A stretch of 64,000 nucleotides of DNA from Seriola aureovittata (Eukaryota > Chordata > Actinopteri > Carangiformes > Carangidae), in NCBI RefSeq assembly GCF_021018895.1, contig NC_079366.1, forward strand, positions 26,836,770 to 26,900,769. The letters are read 5' to 3'. Below, in pieces: positions 1-12,071 of this stretch. The translations under genes were made by a program, and so were the position numbers. A model generated the notes under the pieces. That model was not told the DNA's origin. It searched no databases and saw only the letters and a program-made list of their open reading frames with translations. Each line of letters begins with the position of its first letter. Position 1 is the first letter of the stretch.

Positions 1-109
1 GATCTTTTCCCCTCCATTCTTAATGTGGATAACATACCTAAATAGAAACAGACAGCGATAGAAAATGAGAGGTTATAAAAATAAGAGGATATACTGTAAG
101 TGCATATGC

Positions 110-178
<69 letters not shown>

Positions 179-674
179 CTGCTGAGGAAGAGTAAATCTT
201 GGAGTACAAAACCTAATCCCAGTCACTGTTTGAAGAAAGGATTCCATCCAGTTTATAATCCGAGTCACTGAGCGGTTTATACCCTGGAGAAGGAACAAGA
301 CGCAGACAATAAGTCCTCCGGTATCCCAGAATCCACCTCACTTCTGCCAGTGTCCTGCATTTTCAGAATCTAATCTTTTTTCTGTTTTTTCTCTCCGTCG
401 AGGAATCACAGCGAGGAAACCTTCTTGGTGTCTGTGGTTCATTTCAGTTTGTCTTTTTGTTGTTTGTTTTTTTGTTGGTTTTTTTTTTTTTTTTGCAAAA
501 AGCTTCCAGGTACTGTTGAGCTTCACATGAGTCAAACCTCCCAATCAAACCTCACTGGTCAAAATATATCCCATCAAACCTTTCACAGTCACTCGCTGCC
601 AGGTGGTGACGATGTTAGAGGCAAAAGGTGCTTGTTGTTTCCTCTCCTCCACTCCTCCATCTATCCTCCTCTCT
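1..674 (-). other. Probable 3' UTR of pdgfa
   Basis: Follows the pdgfa stop codon on the minus strand. It contains a T-run (about 478-494) and a long (TG)n tract. I saw no convincing AATAAA on the minus strand here, so the UTR probably continues past the left edge. No other coding sequence is seen. Confidence 0.45.
112..177. repeat. (GT)n microsatellite
   Basis: About 33 uninterrupted GT units; polyT/H or CV open frames across it are artefacts. Confidence 0.97.
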
Positions 675-685
675 TCACCTGATGC
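675..685 (-). CDS. pdgfa: pdgfa terminal coding exon (three codons plus stop)
   Basis: After a pyrimidine-rich acceptor ending CTCTCAACAG the exon completes the split glycine codon and reads G-I-R-stop. The human short PDGF-A isoform ends in the same way, with three residues ending in Arg after a phase-1 junction. This parallel is why this acceptor was chosen. The remaining 674 bases to the window edge would be 3' UTR. Confidence 0.6.
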
Positions 686-1771
686 CTGTTGAGAGAAAGG
701 TCGAGGTGAATACGAGGACAGATGAACTCATCTTTCTTAAACACCCATCACAAGATATTTTTTAGTGCTACATACAAAAATATGCAGATTTCTGTTGTAA
801 TTAAGCTCAGTTCACCTTCTTTACTCATCTAAATTGTGAAGATTGGACTGTTTGCTCAAACACTGCCAGCCAATGTGAGCTGTGCTGGATTCAGTATCTT
901 TAAAAGTTTCAAATAAATGACGGAGCGATTCTTTGTTGACCAAGTGAGGCTGATAAAAGTCATGAATTACTTATTGTTTTTCCCATTTAAGTCTTGATTA
1001 ATGCTGAATACTGTATAATGTCCAAGAGTGCATGAGAACAGAAAGTCACGATATTAAGTTTGGGCTTCCCTTTAATGTAAAGCATTTTGCTACATATTCA
1101 CAATTTCATGCAGTTGTTCTCAGTGAAAATCAAAAATATAGAGAGACAGCTGGGTGTGATTATTACTGTATGTCTGAATTGGGATCATCTTAATTTTAAA
1201 GTGGCTCATTCAGCACTTTGTGGTGAATTAGTCAGATTTTTTTTGTGTGCTGCTGCAGCCTTTACGTTAACTTGACGACGTTGTTATTTGAGAAAGTGAT
1301 GTCATTCATTGTGTGATTTACAGTCAGATTTGCTGTAAAAAAAAAAAAAATGTTGCTATTGCTATGAATGGATTTGTGCATTTTGTTCAGAGTGAGTAGA
1401 CAAGTTTGTATTTAATGTCACAGATGCAAAGCTTCAATTAATGACGATGCTACAGACATTTCTGATGTCGGTAGCTGGCTGAGGTCCAGGAGAGAGATTT
1501 GTGTAATAGGGAGCAAGGTGTGTCGGTGTGTGTGTGTGTGGGTGTGTGTGGGTGTGTGTGTGTGTGTGTGTGGGTGTGTGTGTTAGTGTGTGTGGGTGTT
1601 TGTTGGCCTGAGGGAGGACTTATTCAGGCAAAGAGGAAAAACACAGTAAATACTTCAGATCTCTTATCAGCTTATTTTGGTGTCAGTAGACACATTCAGA
1701 CAGGAGCAGCCTTCACATGTGAAATGAGCCAATGCACAAGCATGCACGCACGCGCACACACACACCCACAC

Positions 1772-1841
<70 letters not shown>

Positions 1842-2049
1842 CCCCACACACACACCCACATAGCCACACATACAAACGAAGCAGCTGTATGCTCACCATT
1901 GTCTGTGTCTGAGTTTGGGCTGATGTGGCGTTTGTTGGTGCACATGCAATCGAGGTGATCCTCTAGCTTCACCTGCACCTCCCTCAGCTTGGGACGCCTC
2001 CGCACGTACTCCACCTTCGCCACCTGAAGAGAATGAGAGAGAGAGAGAC

Positions 2050-2082
<33 letters not shown>

Positions 2083-4971
2083 AAAAATCAGATGAAGGAT
2101 GCAAAAAAGTTTCAAATACCGAAAACACCAAAGTATGAGGAATGGAGGAAACAGTGTTTTTATCTGCTCCAACGGGAGCTGCAAACGCCTGGGGAAGTTC
2201 CCGCTCCAGCATGAGACAGTGTTTTCAAAGAACTCATTAACCAGCTATAGCTGATGAAATCCACCAGCAACCGTCAACTCAGACAGCAAAGTCAACGGTC
2301 GCTGGCTACAAATGAGAAAGCTGCTTCAGTCTACCTCTGTCTGAAATCAACAACCTACTCTGTCAATAAAAATCCCTACTCATTTCAGGAAACTGCATGT
2401 GCACTGTGCCAGAACAGACAGCTTGACCGACCTAGCAACAGTAACCAAAGAATGTGTCAAATAAAGATATTGACTTGGTGCAGTTTGGTGATCCTGCAAG
2501 AAATGACTAAGGGAGCATCGAACGTTGAGCAGCATTTCAAACAGAATGCTAAAGATGTAAAAATGTATTACATAAGCGCTACAGACAAAGTGCCTCTTGA
2601 GCTTGATATTTACAAAAGACAACTATTCTCTACTGTACCTGTGTAAACACACAGGTGAGTCTGCTCTTGTTTGGATGAAGTAGAGCATTAACGCTGCCAA
2701 GAGGTTTGACTTCACTGACACTAAGCGAGGCGTGTTTTGTTTTTGTATCACGACACGTCACACTCGCTGCTAACTCAGAATGTCTGAACCTACTCAAGCA
2801 GCAGCAGGTCTGTCTTCATCTTCATCACACACACACACATTTATAAAAAGAAACCCGTGACCACATGCAATCGTCCTGTAAACATACAGAAACAATGGCA
2901 TGCGCACACACACACAAACACACACACACACACACACACACTACATGCTGATGCTCACATGGAGGACAAGGAGCCAAGTCAGTGGAGCTTCAGGTCTGAT
3001 TGCAAAACATCTCTGCTTCAAGTCTGAACAGACTCAAACACCGATGAGCAGAGACTGAAAAACACGGAGGTTCAGCTGAGGTGAGGAGCTAAAGCACCCA
3101 GCAGGCTTTAACATACACAACTGCGTTTTAAAGGGGAGAGTCCTGAGACCCTGTGAGGGGCTGCTCGAATTCAAAATCTCATTCTTTTATTATCTAAAAA
3201 CCCCTAAATGTGTTTACAGCTGTTCCCTTGAAGGTGGCAGAGGGGCAGAAATCTTGCGCAGACAGGGAGAGGGAAAAAAAGCTGGAGAGTGTAAGTTGCC
3301 TTACACACCTGTTCCATCACTGGATGAACTGGGCCGTCTTTTAGTTTGTCGGGTTTTAGAAAGTGACAAAAATATTTGAGGGAAACTCAGTCACAGTCTG
3401 ACATCGGACAAGGGGAGAATCCTGAGCCCTGCGTGTTTAAAGTTCAGGCACCAAGACATTTGCCTAAGATCAGGGAAAATTTGTGGTTTTGTTAAATGTC
3501 CCAAAGACTTGACCAGCAGGCTTTGTATCAAAAGGTCGTCGGTTCAATCCCTGCAGCAGCAAGATACATCTGGGTGGGGAAAGTGAAAGAGCCCCCCCCC
3601 CCCCCCGAGCTGCCGTTGAATAAGGCCCTTAAACCCCAACTGCTCAGTAGTTTTACTGGGAAGCTTCTATGTGTGTGTATATACAGTGTGTATATGTGTG
3701 TAAGTATGAACAGGGAGTTCCTGAAAAAGTCAGTCTCAAACTTCGTGTCTGCACTGACAAGACCATGATGCTTCAGTAGCCAGGAGAGCACAGTATAGGG
3801 AAAACAAATGAAATACATTAACATACTAGCTCATGCATATTGAACTGTATATGAAAGTATATAAGGGGACAGGGCCGCTGGGTTGGAGGGCTGGATGCAG
3901 ATCAACTGACTAACCAAGAGCCTTCCCGTCAGGTTCAGGTCACCAAGACAACACCCGCATCCAGACCAACGTTGCAACAACCCGCTTGTCTATCACACAC
4001 TCCAACTTACACTTGCATGTGCAAGACCTTGAGACACTTGAGGCAGTAACTTGCTCCAACCTGAAGGGCCAATCCATCATTATCCAGAGTACAACAGCCT
4101 CAGATTTGGAGGTAAAGACTCTCACCTCACCTGCTTCACACTCACAGCCCGATACGGTAGCAGTGAGGTTAAGACTCTAACGCTAATGTTATTTTTCTTT
4201 CTCTCTCTCTCTTTGTCTCACATATGGACACCCCAGCTAAACCTTAGCCCTGCCATATCCCCTCTGGCTGTGTGCGAGTCCATCTTGCAATCGTGACCGT
4301 TTACCCTCTGAACGCTGGATCTCAGCACATGTGAGTGACTTTATTTTTGATTTCCTCTGTAAGCGGACGAAGGACGAGTCCTTTCATCTCAGATTGTGTA
4401 TCAGCAGGCCAAAGCACAGAGAATCAAGTTCGCCCTCTCCTCCTCTTTCTCCACTTTTATACCTCTTGACCTCTAGCAACACACACTACCTATTCTCATT
4501 CCTCCATCATTCACTCTTCTTATTGTCCACTCACTCACTCTCCACGCCTGCTTTTTAATCTTACTTATCTTTTACATGTAGGCCCATACTTCAAAATGTC
4601 TTTTCCATGAGCATAATTGGAACTTCCATAGTAGTGATGGTGAATCCAAAAATCAGCTTGTGCAATGACTGTGCATCATCCTGCGCAGACACATGCTACA
4701 TGCACTAGTTAATGTTATGTTCAAGATTTAAAAGTGCATCTTGGATACCTTTCCTGTGTGCAGAACAGCCCCACCTACCCAACCCACACACACACACACA
4801 CACAAACACAAACACACACACACAAACACACACACCTTGGGTCGGCTTCCCGTTGGCAGGGTGTGACTGTGAACCAGTTGGGATTTAGTGAGTCTTATTT
4901 CCAGCTCTGGCAGAGATCAAAAGGAAGCTATTATGTTCTTGAAGTAACTCACTGCCAGACTCTCCGTCACC

Positions 4972-5044
<73 letters not shown>

Positions 5045-6557
5045 CAACACAATAGTCAAGCTAGGGAGAGTAATTGTTTTTGGCAGGTGTGGAGTGTATA
5101 CCTCCAGTAGTAAGTAGTTGTGTGTTTACATGCCATCATTAGTTCTGTGTGTGTGTTCAAGGTCGAGGCCACTAAAAGACAAATAACAAAGGGCTTTTAC
5201 AAAATGTTTGTAGAGTGATTAACAGTGTTTACGAACAACATGCCAACATGTCGAAATAGTGAGAATAAAAGTTTAGAAAATTACATTAGCTTCCTCTACT
5301 GTCTTTTTTTTTGTTTTTGTTTGGTACTTTCATACTATTTATGTTTGTATGTATAAGTTTATCTCACCACAATAAACATATCATCAGATTTATGATATTG
5401 AAGTGAGCAGGGCTGTCAGTTAAAATTGTCTCTACTGCTGGTTGGTCACAAGAATCTATGTCAGAAAAAGACTTAGGTATGATTGCTCATATTGGTATTT
5501 TTGATAGGAGGTTCTTCCTGCACTGGAACAAGCTTCAGATGAAAATAAAGTTTGTTTTAAAGCTACAACATGCAAGTTCTGGAAATCAAACTAGCGCTAG
5601 AATGAGACTCGAAAGGAAACCACTCTGTTCCTCCCACCCTTCCTTCTCCTGGCTCCATTATAATCGTTGTTGTGTTGCTGTCTCAGCTAGTGCAGGACTT
5701 GGGAGGTTGCTAGCCTGTAATAGTAATATTGTTATATTAGTTATAATACTAGCATGAAGCTAGTATTGGCTAGAATTTTACTTATAAGTGAACTCACTTA
5801 TATGATTCTTGTAAGTTTGTACCAAACTTGACCAAAGTCCCTCAAGGTGTTACTGAGATATCACGTTCACAAGGCCAAACCCATGTTTTGTGAGGTCACC
5901 ATGAGCTTGACCTTTGACTTTTCACCAAATTTCCAAAAGATTCTTTCGATGTCAACACATTTTCAAACATGTAGAGCAGAAACATCTTTTTGTTTTGTAC
6001 CTTGACCGTGCGGTGGTGCTTGCGGGATGCCTGGCACCGCATGTTGCTGGTGTTGCAGCAGCCAGTGCAGCGTTTCACCTCGACGCAGGGCGGCCAGATG
6101 ATGAAGTTGGCCGAGGTGGGGTCCACCTGGCTCCTGGGGATCTCATAGATCGTCGTCCGCACTTTACACACCGCTGGCAAGGCCTCTTCCACCACTGGAG
6201 GGGAACAAAGAGGTCAAAGGTTATAGAAGTTTGACAGGAAACAAATATCACTTTTAACCACCTACTGTTCCATCTGTTGGATACTAGAGCGGTGAAGAAC
6301 TCATAGTGATATGGTAAAATACAAATCAACATGAAAATGTACGACTTATTTTTATTATTAGATTCTCATCGTTTTAGTCATTTTTAATTCACATAAGATT
6401 ATACAACTGAATTCTAAAAAACATGGCGTCTCCACGGCGATGGGTGTTAAAGGGTTAACATTTTATTACACAGGGTAATATGCAAATGTAATGTCAATGT
6501 GAAATAAACCAACTTTTATTCCATAGATAGACTCTACGTCTATAGAGTGACACTTTA

Positions 6558-6641
<84 letters not shown>

Positions 6642-7398
6642 CGTGCGTGTCTTACCAGTGCTCCTCCTGTGTCTGGTGGGCGTGTGTGCTCTCTTCAGGT
6701 CAGGGAAGCTGTGAGAGAAGTCCTTGTGGTAGCGGTGTTTGGTCTCCTCGATCACCTCGTTCTCTGAGCAAAGACAAAACAACACACACACATTCAGACA
6801 TCACACACGCTCTCACTGTTAACAAAACCATTCAAGAATATTCCCAGATCCTTTACGTCAAACTCACCCACACACTGAGACTTGTTTGAAGGAACAATCA
6901 CATGTACGAAGTTCATTTGCTTGGAAGCATGAACACTTAGAAAATGCCAAAGATATATCCTCATAAAACTGAAAGAAAATTTGGTGTAAAAGAAGATGAA
7001 GGGATCTCCTGAAACATTAGATCTCCTCCTCTTGGGAACATTCATATCCACATTAAAACTATGAAAATCTTCCCATAATTTTCAAGACATCTTGATACAG
7101 ACTAAAGTGTTGATCAAAGCAAAAGAGGAAATGGTTATCGAGACGTTGCGATCACTGACCGACCAACAACAAACAAACAAAAAAAAGTGAGAAGAGTAGG
7201 ATGTTTAAGTTGTTTGTTGCAGACGTCTTTCAAGTCTCTCCTGATCAGAGCTTAACCTGGTTATTCTAACTGAGTTATGATGTTTATACGTGTCAACGGG
7301 TTACTGGGTTCTCTGCATGTAAACGTAGCCGGTGAGAAACGCAGCATGTCAGTGCGTATATCAGGTACATTTGAAATCTAATTCACATAAAGACACGG

Positions 7399-7436
<38 letters not shown>

Positions 7437-8486
7437 ACAGGAGTTCACTGAGGTCACTCGTGGGTCAGACAGAAATCTACAGCAGAGAAAACGTTGTTTT
7501 GTTCAGCCAGGACTCAAATCACTTTAAATCAGAGTCTTTGCTTTTTTTAAGTGTTTAGAAACCTTCCCTCTTTCTGAGCGTTTGTGTGGAGAGTCAAACT
7601 GAGCTTTTATCTGAGTTTGATGCATCTGTGTTGCTTATCTCTGTGGTTGGATGTTGCCTATCCAGCTTTAGCTCAGCTCACATAAAACAGTAGTGGCAGC
7701 ATAACATAAAATGTATTATATAAGTAATATATGGAAGTCTGATGATGAACAGTTTGTTTGCAGTTTCATCTGTTTTTTTGGGGGGGTTTTTTGTTTTATC
7801 TAAACCAGAAATATTTATCTATAATCTTAAAACTCACGATAATCTAAACTCAGTCCTCACAGTTTCTATAATACCAGTTGACAGGTTGTGTTTCACATTC
7901 TTCCTTAGCATCATGATGCGACTTGAGTGTTTGTGGTCACATAATCGTATTATGAGGACAAAAACCTGTTCAAACAGTCACATTGTGGAAGCTCCCCTCC
8001 CATCTGGGGACAGAATGAAACCTTTTATTTTAGAGTTAGGACTTTGTTATAGGAGGATGAATGTAAGTGGCGATTGTGTGTATTTCACAGCATAAATAAA
8101 CAGAAGGAATCTGAGTAGTTGTAGAGTGCAGTCTCTGGTGACGCTCCCAGTCCATTTATTGACTATTATGCTTTAATTAACAGCACATACACGAATAAAT
8201 TAATCTTCAACCTCGACAGGTTGTAAAATCCAAGCTGATGCTTATGTTTCGTTTAGAGATGGTTTAAAATCAAACAAGGGTGGGCTGATTTTACCCATGA
8301 CAGCAGGCACGTTTTTTTTTAAACCAAGCTCCGCCTCTGTGTGTCTGTAAATCATGAGATGTTCTATTCAAGTGATTCTTTCTTTATGGTGTTCGCGGCT
8401 TCATCAAACCATTTCAGTCCTCAACGCTGCCAAACCAAACGATATCCACAGACTTTTCAGAGGAAATAAATTCTGACCAAAGATTA

Positions 8487-8559
<73 letters not shown>

Positions 8560-10979
8560 AAGATCCCTGGAAATCACCATAAACGAGGTATTGGCAGGAC
8601 TGTTTTTATTTGATAGTGAATACCAAACCTCACACTTCTTTTCGAGATTGTGTGTGTGAGTGTGTGAGTGCACCCGTCACTCTTAGTGCCTTGTGTGTGA
8701 GCAAGCAGTCACGCACACACGCCTGCCTACATACACAATGTGCTTCTGAAACACAACAAAGTCCTCCTCCGACATCTCCGTCTCTCCCTCTCTCTCAGTC
8801 TGTGCATCTCTCGCTCGCCCTGACATGCAGGAATTTGAGCATGAATTATACATAGCAACACAGCAGCCTTCCAGCGAGCCCTGCTCTCAAACCAATAATG
8901 GGCAGCATGACAACAGCATAATGAAGTGAGCCACTTGACCCCCACCGAGCCGGGGAGCCGTCACACTCGACATTTGCATCTCAATGATGCCAGGATTAAT
9001 GGTGGCACCACTCAGGGCCGCAGACATTAAAAAAATGAATCAACTATTTTTCACAGGCGACGAGTTCAGAGCAAAAGACAAGTTTCTGTGGCAGAAATTT
9101 AAGAGTCTGACTCAAGACATAGATGCAATTAAGCCTGTTTTATGCCACAGTTATTTCCTCCTTTTTCACCTCGCTGATTCAGTCTGTTCTGATTTATTAC
9201 CTTGATAATGAGAACTGGCATCTACTGTTTAATGAAGAGTTGCAGCCAATTCACTTTTAAATAATGTTTTTTTCATTTTACATTTTTCCCTTAACTTGAA
9301 CCTAACTGCTCTTTCCAGCTAACTACAAAGCTTCAGATGAGACGGACAGAGATGTCACATTTTTTAAAATTAAAAAAAAAAGAGAAAAGTTTTTCAAGGA
9401 ATTTTTTAAGGTTCAGACTCTTTTTTTCCTTCTGTGAGTGTCATGTATTTCACGGGCAGCAGAGGAATAATGTGTACGTTGATATGGAAACGTTTATGGG
9501 AATCAAAAATACTGTTTCGTGTAAGCTGTTTCTTAAATTTTAACTGAGTTAATGGCAGTAAATGCGTTCGTTTCTCTGACTGAAAAAAATTAGGCAATTG
9601 CTCTAAATATTCAGACTCTCTGCTGACACCAGCAGGAAGTTCAGATACAGAGTGAAAACTAAGACCATCAACACAAACTAACGGCTAAAGTTGCAGCATT
9701 GCACTTCCATAAAGTTTGAGGACTGTCAAGGCGCCGTTTTAAAAAAGAATGGTCAAAATCAGTGCTGCAGTTGTCCTCAGTATAGGTGAAGCTCCAACAC
9801 ACTATGCTCACAGCTTTAAAACTCCATACCGTCTGAGGTTTCTAATGCAGGCATCCCTTCAAAAACCTTTAGTTTCCAAGTCCAAGACCTGACACCTCTG
9901 CTGACATCACTGTGACATCATGTTGTTTTTTTTTTACTTTAACCACAGAAGATATTATGCTATTATTCTGACTTCAAATAACCAATAAATTGGTTTTTAA
10001 GCACAAAACTGGCAAAAACATTTTCTTCACAAATGTACAACTCATTCCTCACTTACGATTAACAGCATCTGATGAGTCAAAGTAAACTCAGAGGTCAAGG
10101 ATGGTGCAGAGATCAAGACTCCAGTGATGAGATGAGAGGACAGCATCCTTTCACTATGCAATCAACCAGATGCAACTAATACCTCAATTCAGTCTTTCAA
10201 GAAACAGACAGGAAGGGAAGCAGCAGCCCTGACCAGCACATGCAAGTTTGTCAGCCAGTGACCCACTCTGCATCCACCTACACCGCTTTATGTTCTTTCT
10301 GGCTGCAAGATGACTTTGCTGCTACACACATTTTATCAATGGGCTTTTACTTTGAAAAACAGCGGAGTAGGTACTTGTACATTATGCTCATATTTTACCA
10401 CAAACGTCATATGAACTGAATTGTCTATGCTTGCTGAATAACTTAATTTTACAGTAATTCTCTAATCCAGCTCTTAGGAGTGAGAGAGTTGTATTATAAT
10501 GAAGCGCTTTACCTACGGAGTCTATCTCTAGCAGCCGCTGGAGGTCGCTGATGCTGCGGATGTCGCTGCGGGAGAGCCGCTCCAACAGCTCCCGGGGGAG
10601 AGGAGACTCCTGCGGGGAGAAAGTCAACGTGACAGCCGTTTTACTGGGTATGGAGTTAGGAAGCTTCGCCTGTTGGTGCGCAAAAGGACACAGATACATA
10701 CAGTCATCACTAATCTGAAAACAACTCCTCAAAGCCGGTTAAACCGACAGCAACGATGCCTAACTGCGCCAAGGATAGTAGAAACACGTGCGTAATTACG
10801 CAGACATCATTTTAATCCGTTGCATTATTTTTCTCTTTGAGTTGCAACAAATGTCTACCACATCTGACTGCAACCAGCAGCATCTATCAACCACCACATA
10901 CTTTCGCCCGGCTTACCTCAGCAACGGTGCGTAACAGGCAGAGGCAGCCGGCGAGGAGGTGGTAAATTGCGGGTCTCAT
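675..10979 (-). CDS. pdgfa: Platelet-derived growth factor A-type (pdgfa), six coding exons
   Basis: Secreted dimeric mitogen that signals through PDGF receptor tyrosine kinases. Exons read on the minus strand: 10979-10917, 10609-10513, 6763-6656, 6194-6001, 2023-1897, 685-675; all have GT/AG junctions and phases agree (0,1,1,0,1), giving 199 residues, close to the human short A chain. Residues 1-21 are a signal peptide. Residues 22-87 are a propeptide containing [12 protein letters not shown] and ending in a furin site RHRR (84-87). The mature growth-factor domain has the PDGF pattern of eight cysteines: [20 protein letters not shown] and [19 protein letters not shown] and VAKVEYV are A-chain hallmarks; the B chain differs at both. 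The start ATG opens the signal peptide and exon 1 has exactly 21 codons. The basic retention exon of the long A form was not found. Whether this is the aa or ab teleost paralogue cannot be told. Confidence 0.93.
1513..1605. repeat. Imperfect (TG)n tract in pdgfa intron 5
   Basis: TG repeat with GGTG interruptions, lying between pdgfa exons 5 and 6. Confidence 0.9.
1757..1862. repeat. (CA)n microsatellite just downstream of pdgfa exon 5
   Basis: Compound repeat with a perfect core at about 1777-1838 and a short C run after it. On the transcribed strand it begins about 35 bases beyond the exon 5 splice donor and reads (TG)n. Confidence 0.95.
2031..2085. repeat. (GA)n microsatellite acting as polypyrimidine tract of pdgfa exon 5
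   Basis: On the minus strand this is a (CT)n tract that ends only a few bases before the acceptor CTTCAG of exon 5 (exon begins at 2023). It therefore appears to supply the pyrimidine tract of that splice site. Confidence 0.9.
3500..3665 (+). repeat. tRNA-derived SINE-like fragment
   Basis: Contains a polymerase III B-box-like sequence GGTTCAATCCC at 3541-3551, followed by the GATACATCTGGGTGGGGAAAG type of body seen in dispersed teleost SINEs. The C run at 3592-3606 interrupts it. Family assignment is from memory of such repeats, not a search. Confidence 0.5.
4972..5043. repeat. (CA)n microsatellite
   Basis: About 35 uninterrupted CA units inside pdgfa intron 4. Confidence 0.97.
5790..5960. 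repeat. Dispersed teleost repeat fragment next to pdgfa exon 4
   Basis: Has the phrase 'ccctcaaggtgttactgagatatc' style of a common fish interspersed repeat, plus GACCTTTGAC-type half sites. It lies within 40 bases of the exon 4 donor (exon ends at 6001). Assignment rests on recall of similar repeats. Confidence 0.4.
6561..6650. repeat. (TG)n microsatellite abutting pdgfa exon 3 donor
   Basis: TG repeat with a GAGTG interruption near 6595. On the minus strand it reads (CA)n and starts within about ten bases of the exon 3 splice donor (GT at 6655-6654). Confidence 0.95.
6764..10512. other. pdgfa intron 2
   Basis: About 3.75 kb between exons 3 and 2. It holds a (CA)n tract near 7401-7432, the (TG)n(AG)n tract at 8489-8560 and otherwise AT-rich unique-looking sequence. 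No exon-like segment with matching phase was noticed. Confidence 0.55.
8489..8560. repeat. (TG)n(AG)n compound microsatellite
   Basis: About 27 TG units followed by about 8 AG units, in pdgfa intron 2. Confidence 0.95.
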
Positions 10980-11750
10980 CTCCTCTCAGATCCGCTGCAT
11001 AGGCACCAGGACGAGGCGATGGTCCACTGCAGGAGCTGGGCTGTCGCTCCCTGGCCTCGGGAGCCCAGAATCATCCCTCGGGAGAACTGGCCACCACCAC
11101 AGCCTCAGTAAAAGTGCGAGCCAGGAGCTTATAAAACTTAAATGATCTTTAAACTCCTGAGTGAAATGCGGTTGAGGCAGAGACTCAAGCTTATTCTGCT
11201 CCTGCATTCAGTGTAAATCACTGGAGGTGTGAGAGAGGTTGATTTCCAAAGTAATATTAAAATGACCATAAAGCAGGTTTAAGTCCAAGTCATCGAACAA
11301 TGAAACCTAACTGAGGTAAAGTTGATGTCCAGCTGCTCTTCGTGTTGGAACAGGTGTCCAGTGGAAGAACGAAAACTTTTCTTTTACATTCAAACATCCA
11401 ACAATATCCATCATTTTGTCCTCAGTATAATCCGTTCCAAATCAAATATGTGTGTATCCTGCAGCGGTTGAGCATCTTGGCACTTTGTCTGGGCAATTCA
11501 TCAAAATTTGTTAAATCCTTTAATTTGAAAATTCCAGAAATGACCTGGGCCAAAAAAAACGAATGGCGTGAAAGAGCGAGAAAAAAAGAGAAAAAACTCT
11601 CAGACCTCAGGCCCAGAGGAGTTTGATGTCCGCTCCCCGCGGTCGTGTGATCTCCGGGGTGAATGAAGTCGAGATGCTTTCAGTCACAGGATATAGCTGT
11701 GCGCGTCCCCGTGGCAGTACACCGAGAACGCGCTTTGCATAAAAGACGAC
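10980..11750 (-). promoter_or_regulatory. Likely pdgfa 5' leader and promoter
   Basis: Sequence upstream of the pdgfa ATG is GC-richer than its surroundings, with CpG-containing patches near 11030-11090 and 11625-11750. The human gene has a long 5' leader, so the leader here may occupy several hundred bases. No clear TATA box on the minus strand; the transcription start cannot be placed. Confidence 0.4.
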
Positions 11751-12017
11751 AGAACATTGTAGACAGGCAGCAAACTACAGGAAACAATCACAGCTGTATA
11801 ACAACTGTAAAAAAAAATAAATAAAAAAAATAAAAAAAGTCCTGAAGATAATGATAAACTTTAATCTTGTACATCACTAAGGACTGAGCCACAAATAATA
11901 ACTAATAATTAACTCTCTTTGTGGAGGTTAACATATAGCCTACCTAAAAAAACATTTTGTGAATAAGTTGCTCAGAAAGTCAGTGGCCCCACTTCTCCCC
12001 TAAATTATCCTCCTCTC

Positions 12018-12020
<3 letters not shown>

Positions 12021-12070
<50 letters not shown>
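12021..12070. repeat. (TG)n microsatellite
   Basis: About 25 uninterrupted TG units upstream of pdgfa. Confidence 0.96.

Positions 12071-12071
<1 letters not shown>

Larger units (their letters stand above)
2086..6000. other. pdgfa intron 4: repeats only
   Basis: Nearly 4 kb between exons 5 and 4 of pdgfa. It holds (CA)n tracts (about 2908-2941, 4784-4836, 4972-5043), a C run (3592-3606), a SINE-like segment (about 3500-3665), and a dispersed teleost repeat near its start on the sense strand. An open frame at 2254-2646 (plus) has no recognisable domain and is AT-rich; I do not call it a gene. Confidence 0.6.

Noticed and set aside
2254..2646. 130-codon open frame on the plus strand in pdgfa intron 4
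   Set aside because: No recognisable motif, antisense to a real gene's intron, and composition matches the non-coding surroundings.
675..10979. Calling the growth factor pdgfb because of its cbx6 and pla2g6 neighbours
   Set aside because: [22 protein letters not shown] and the short three-codon terminal exon are A-chain features; the B chain differs at all of them.
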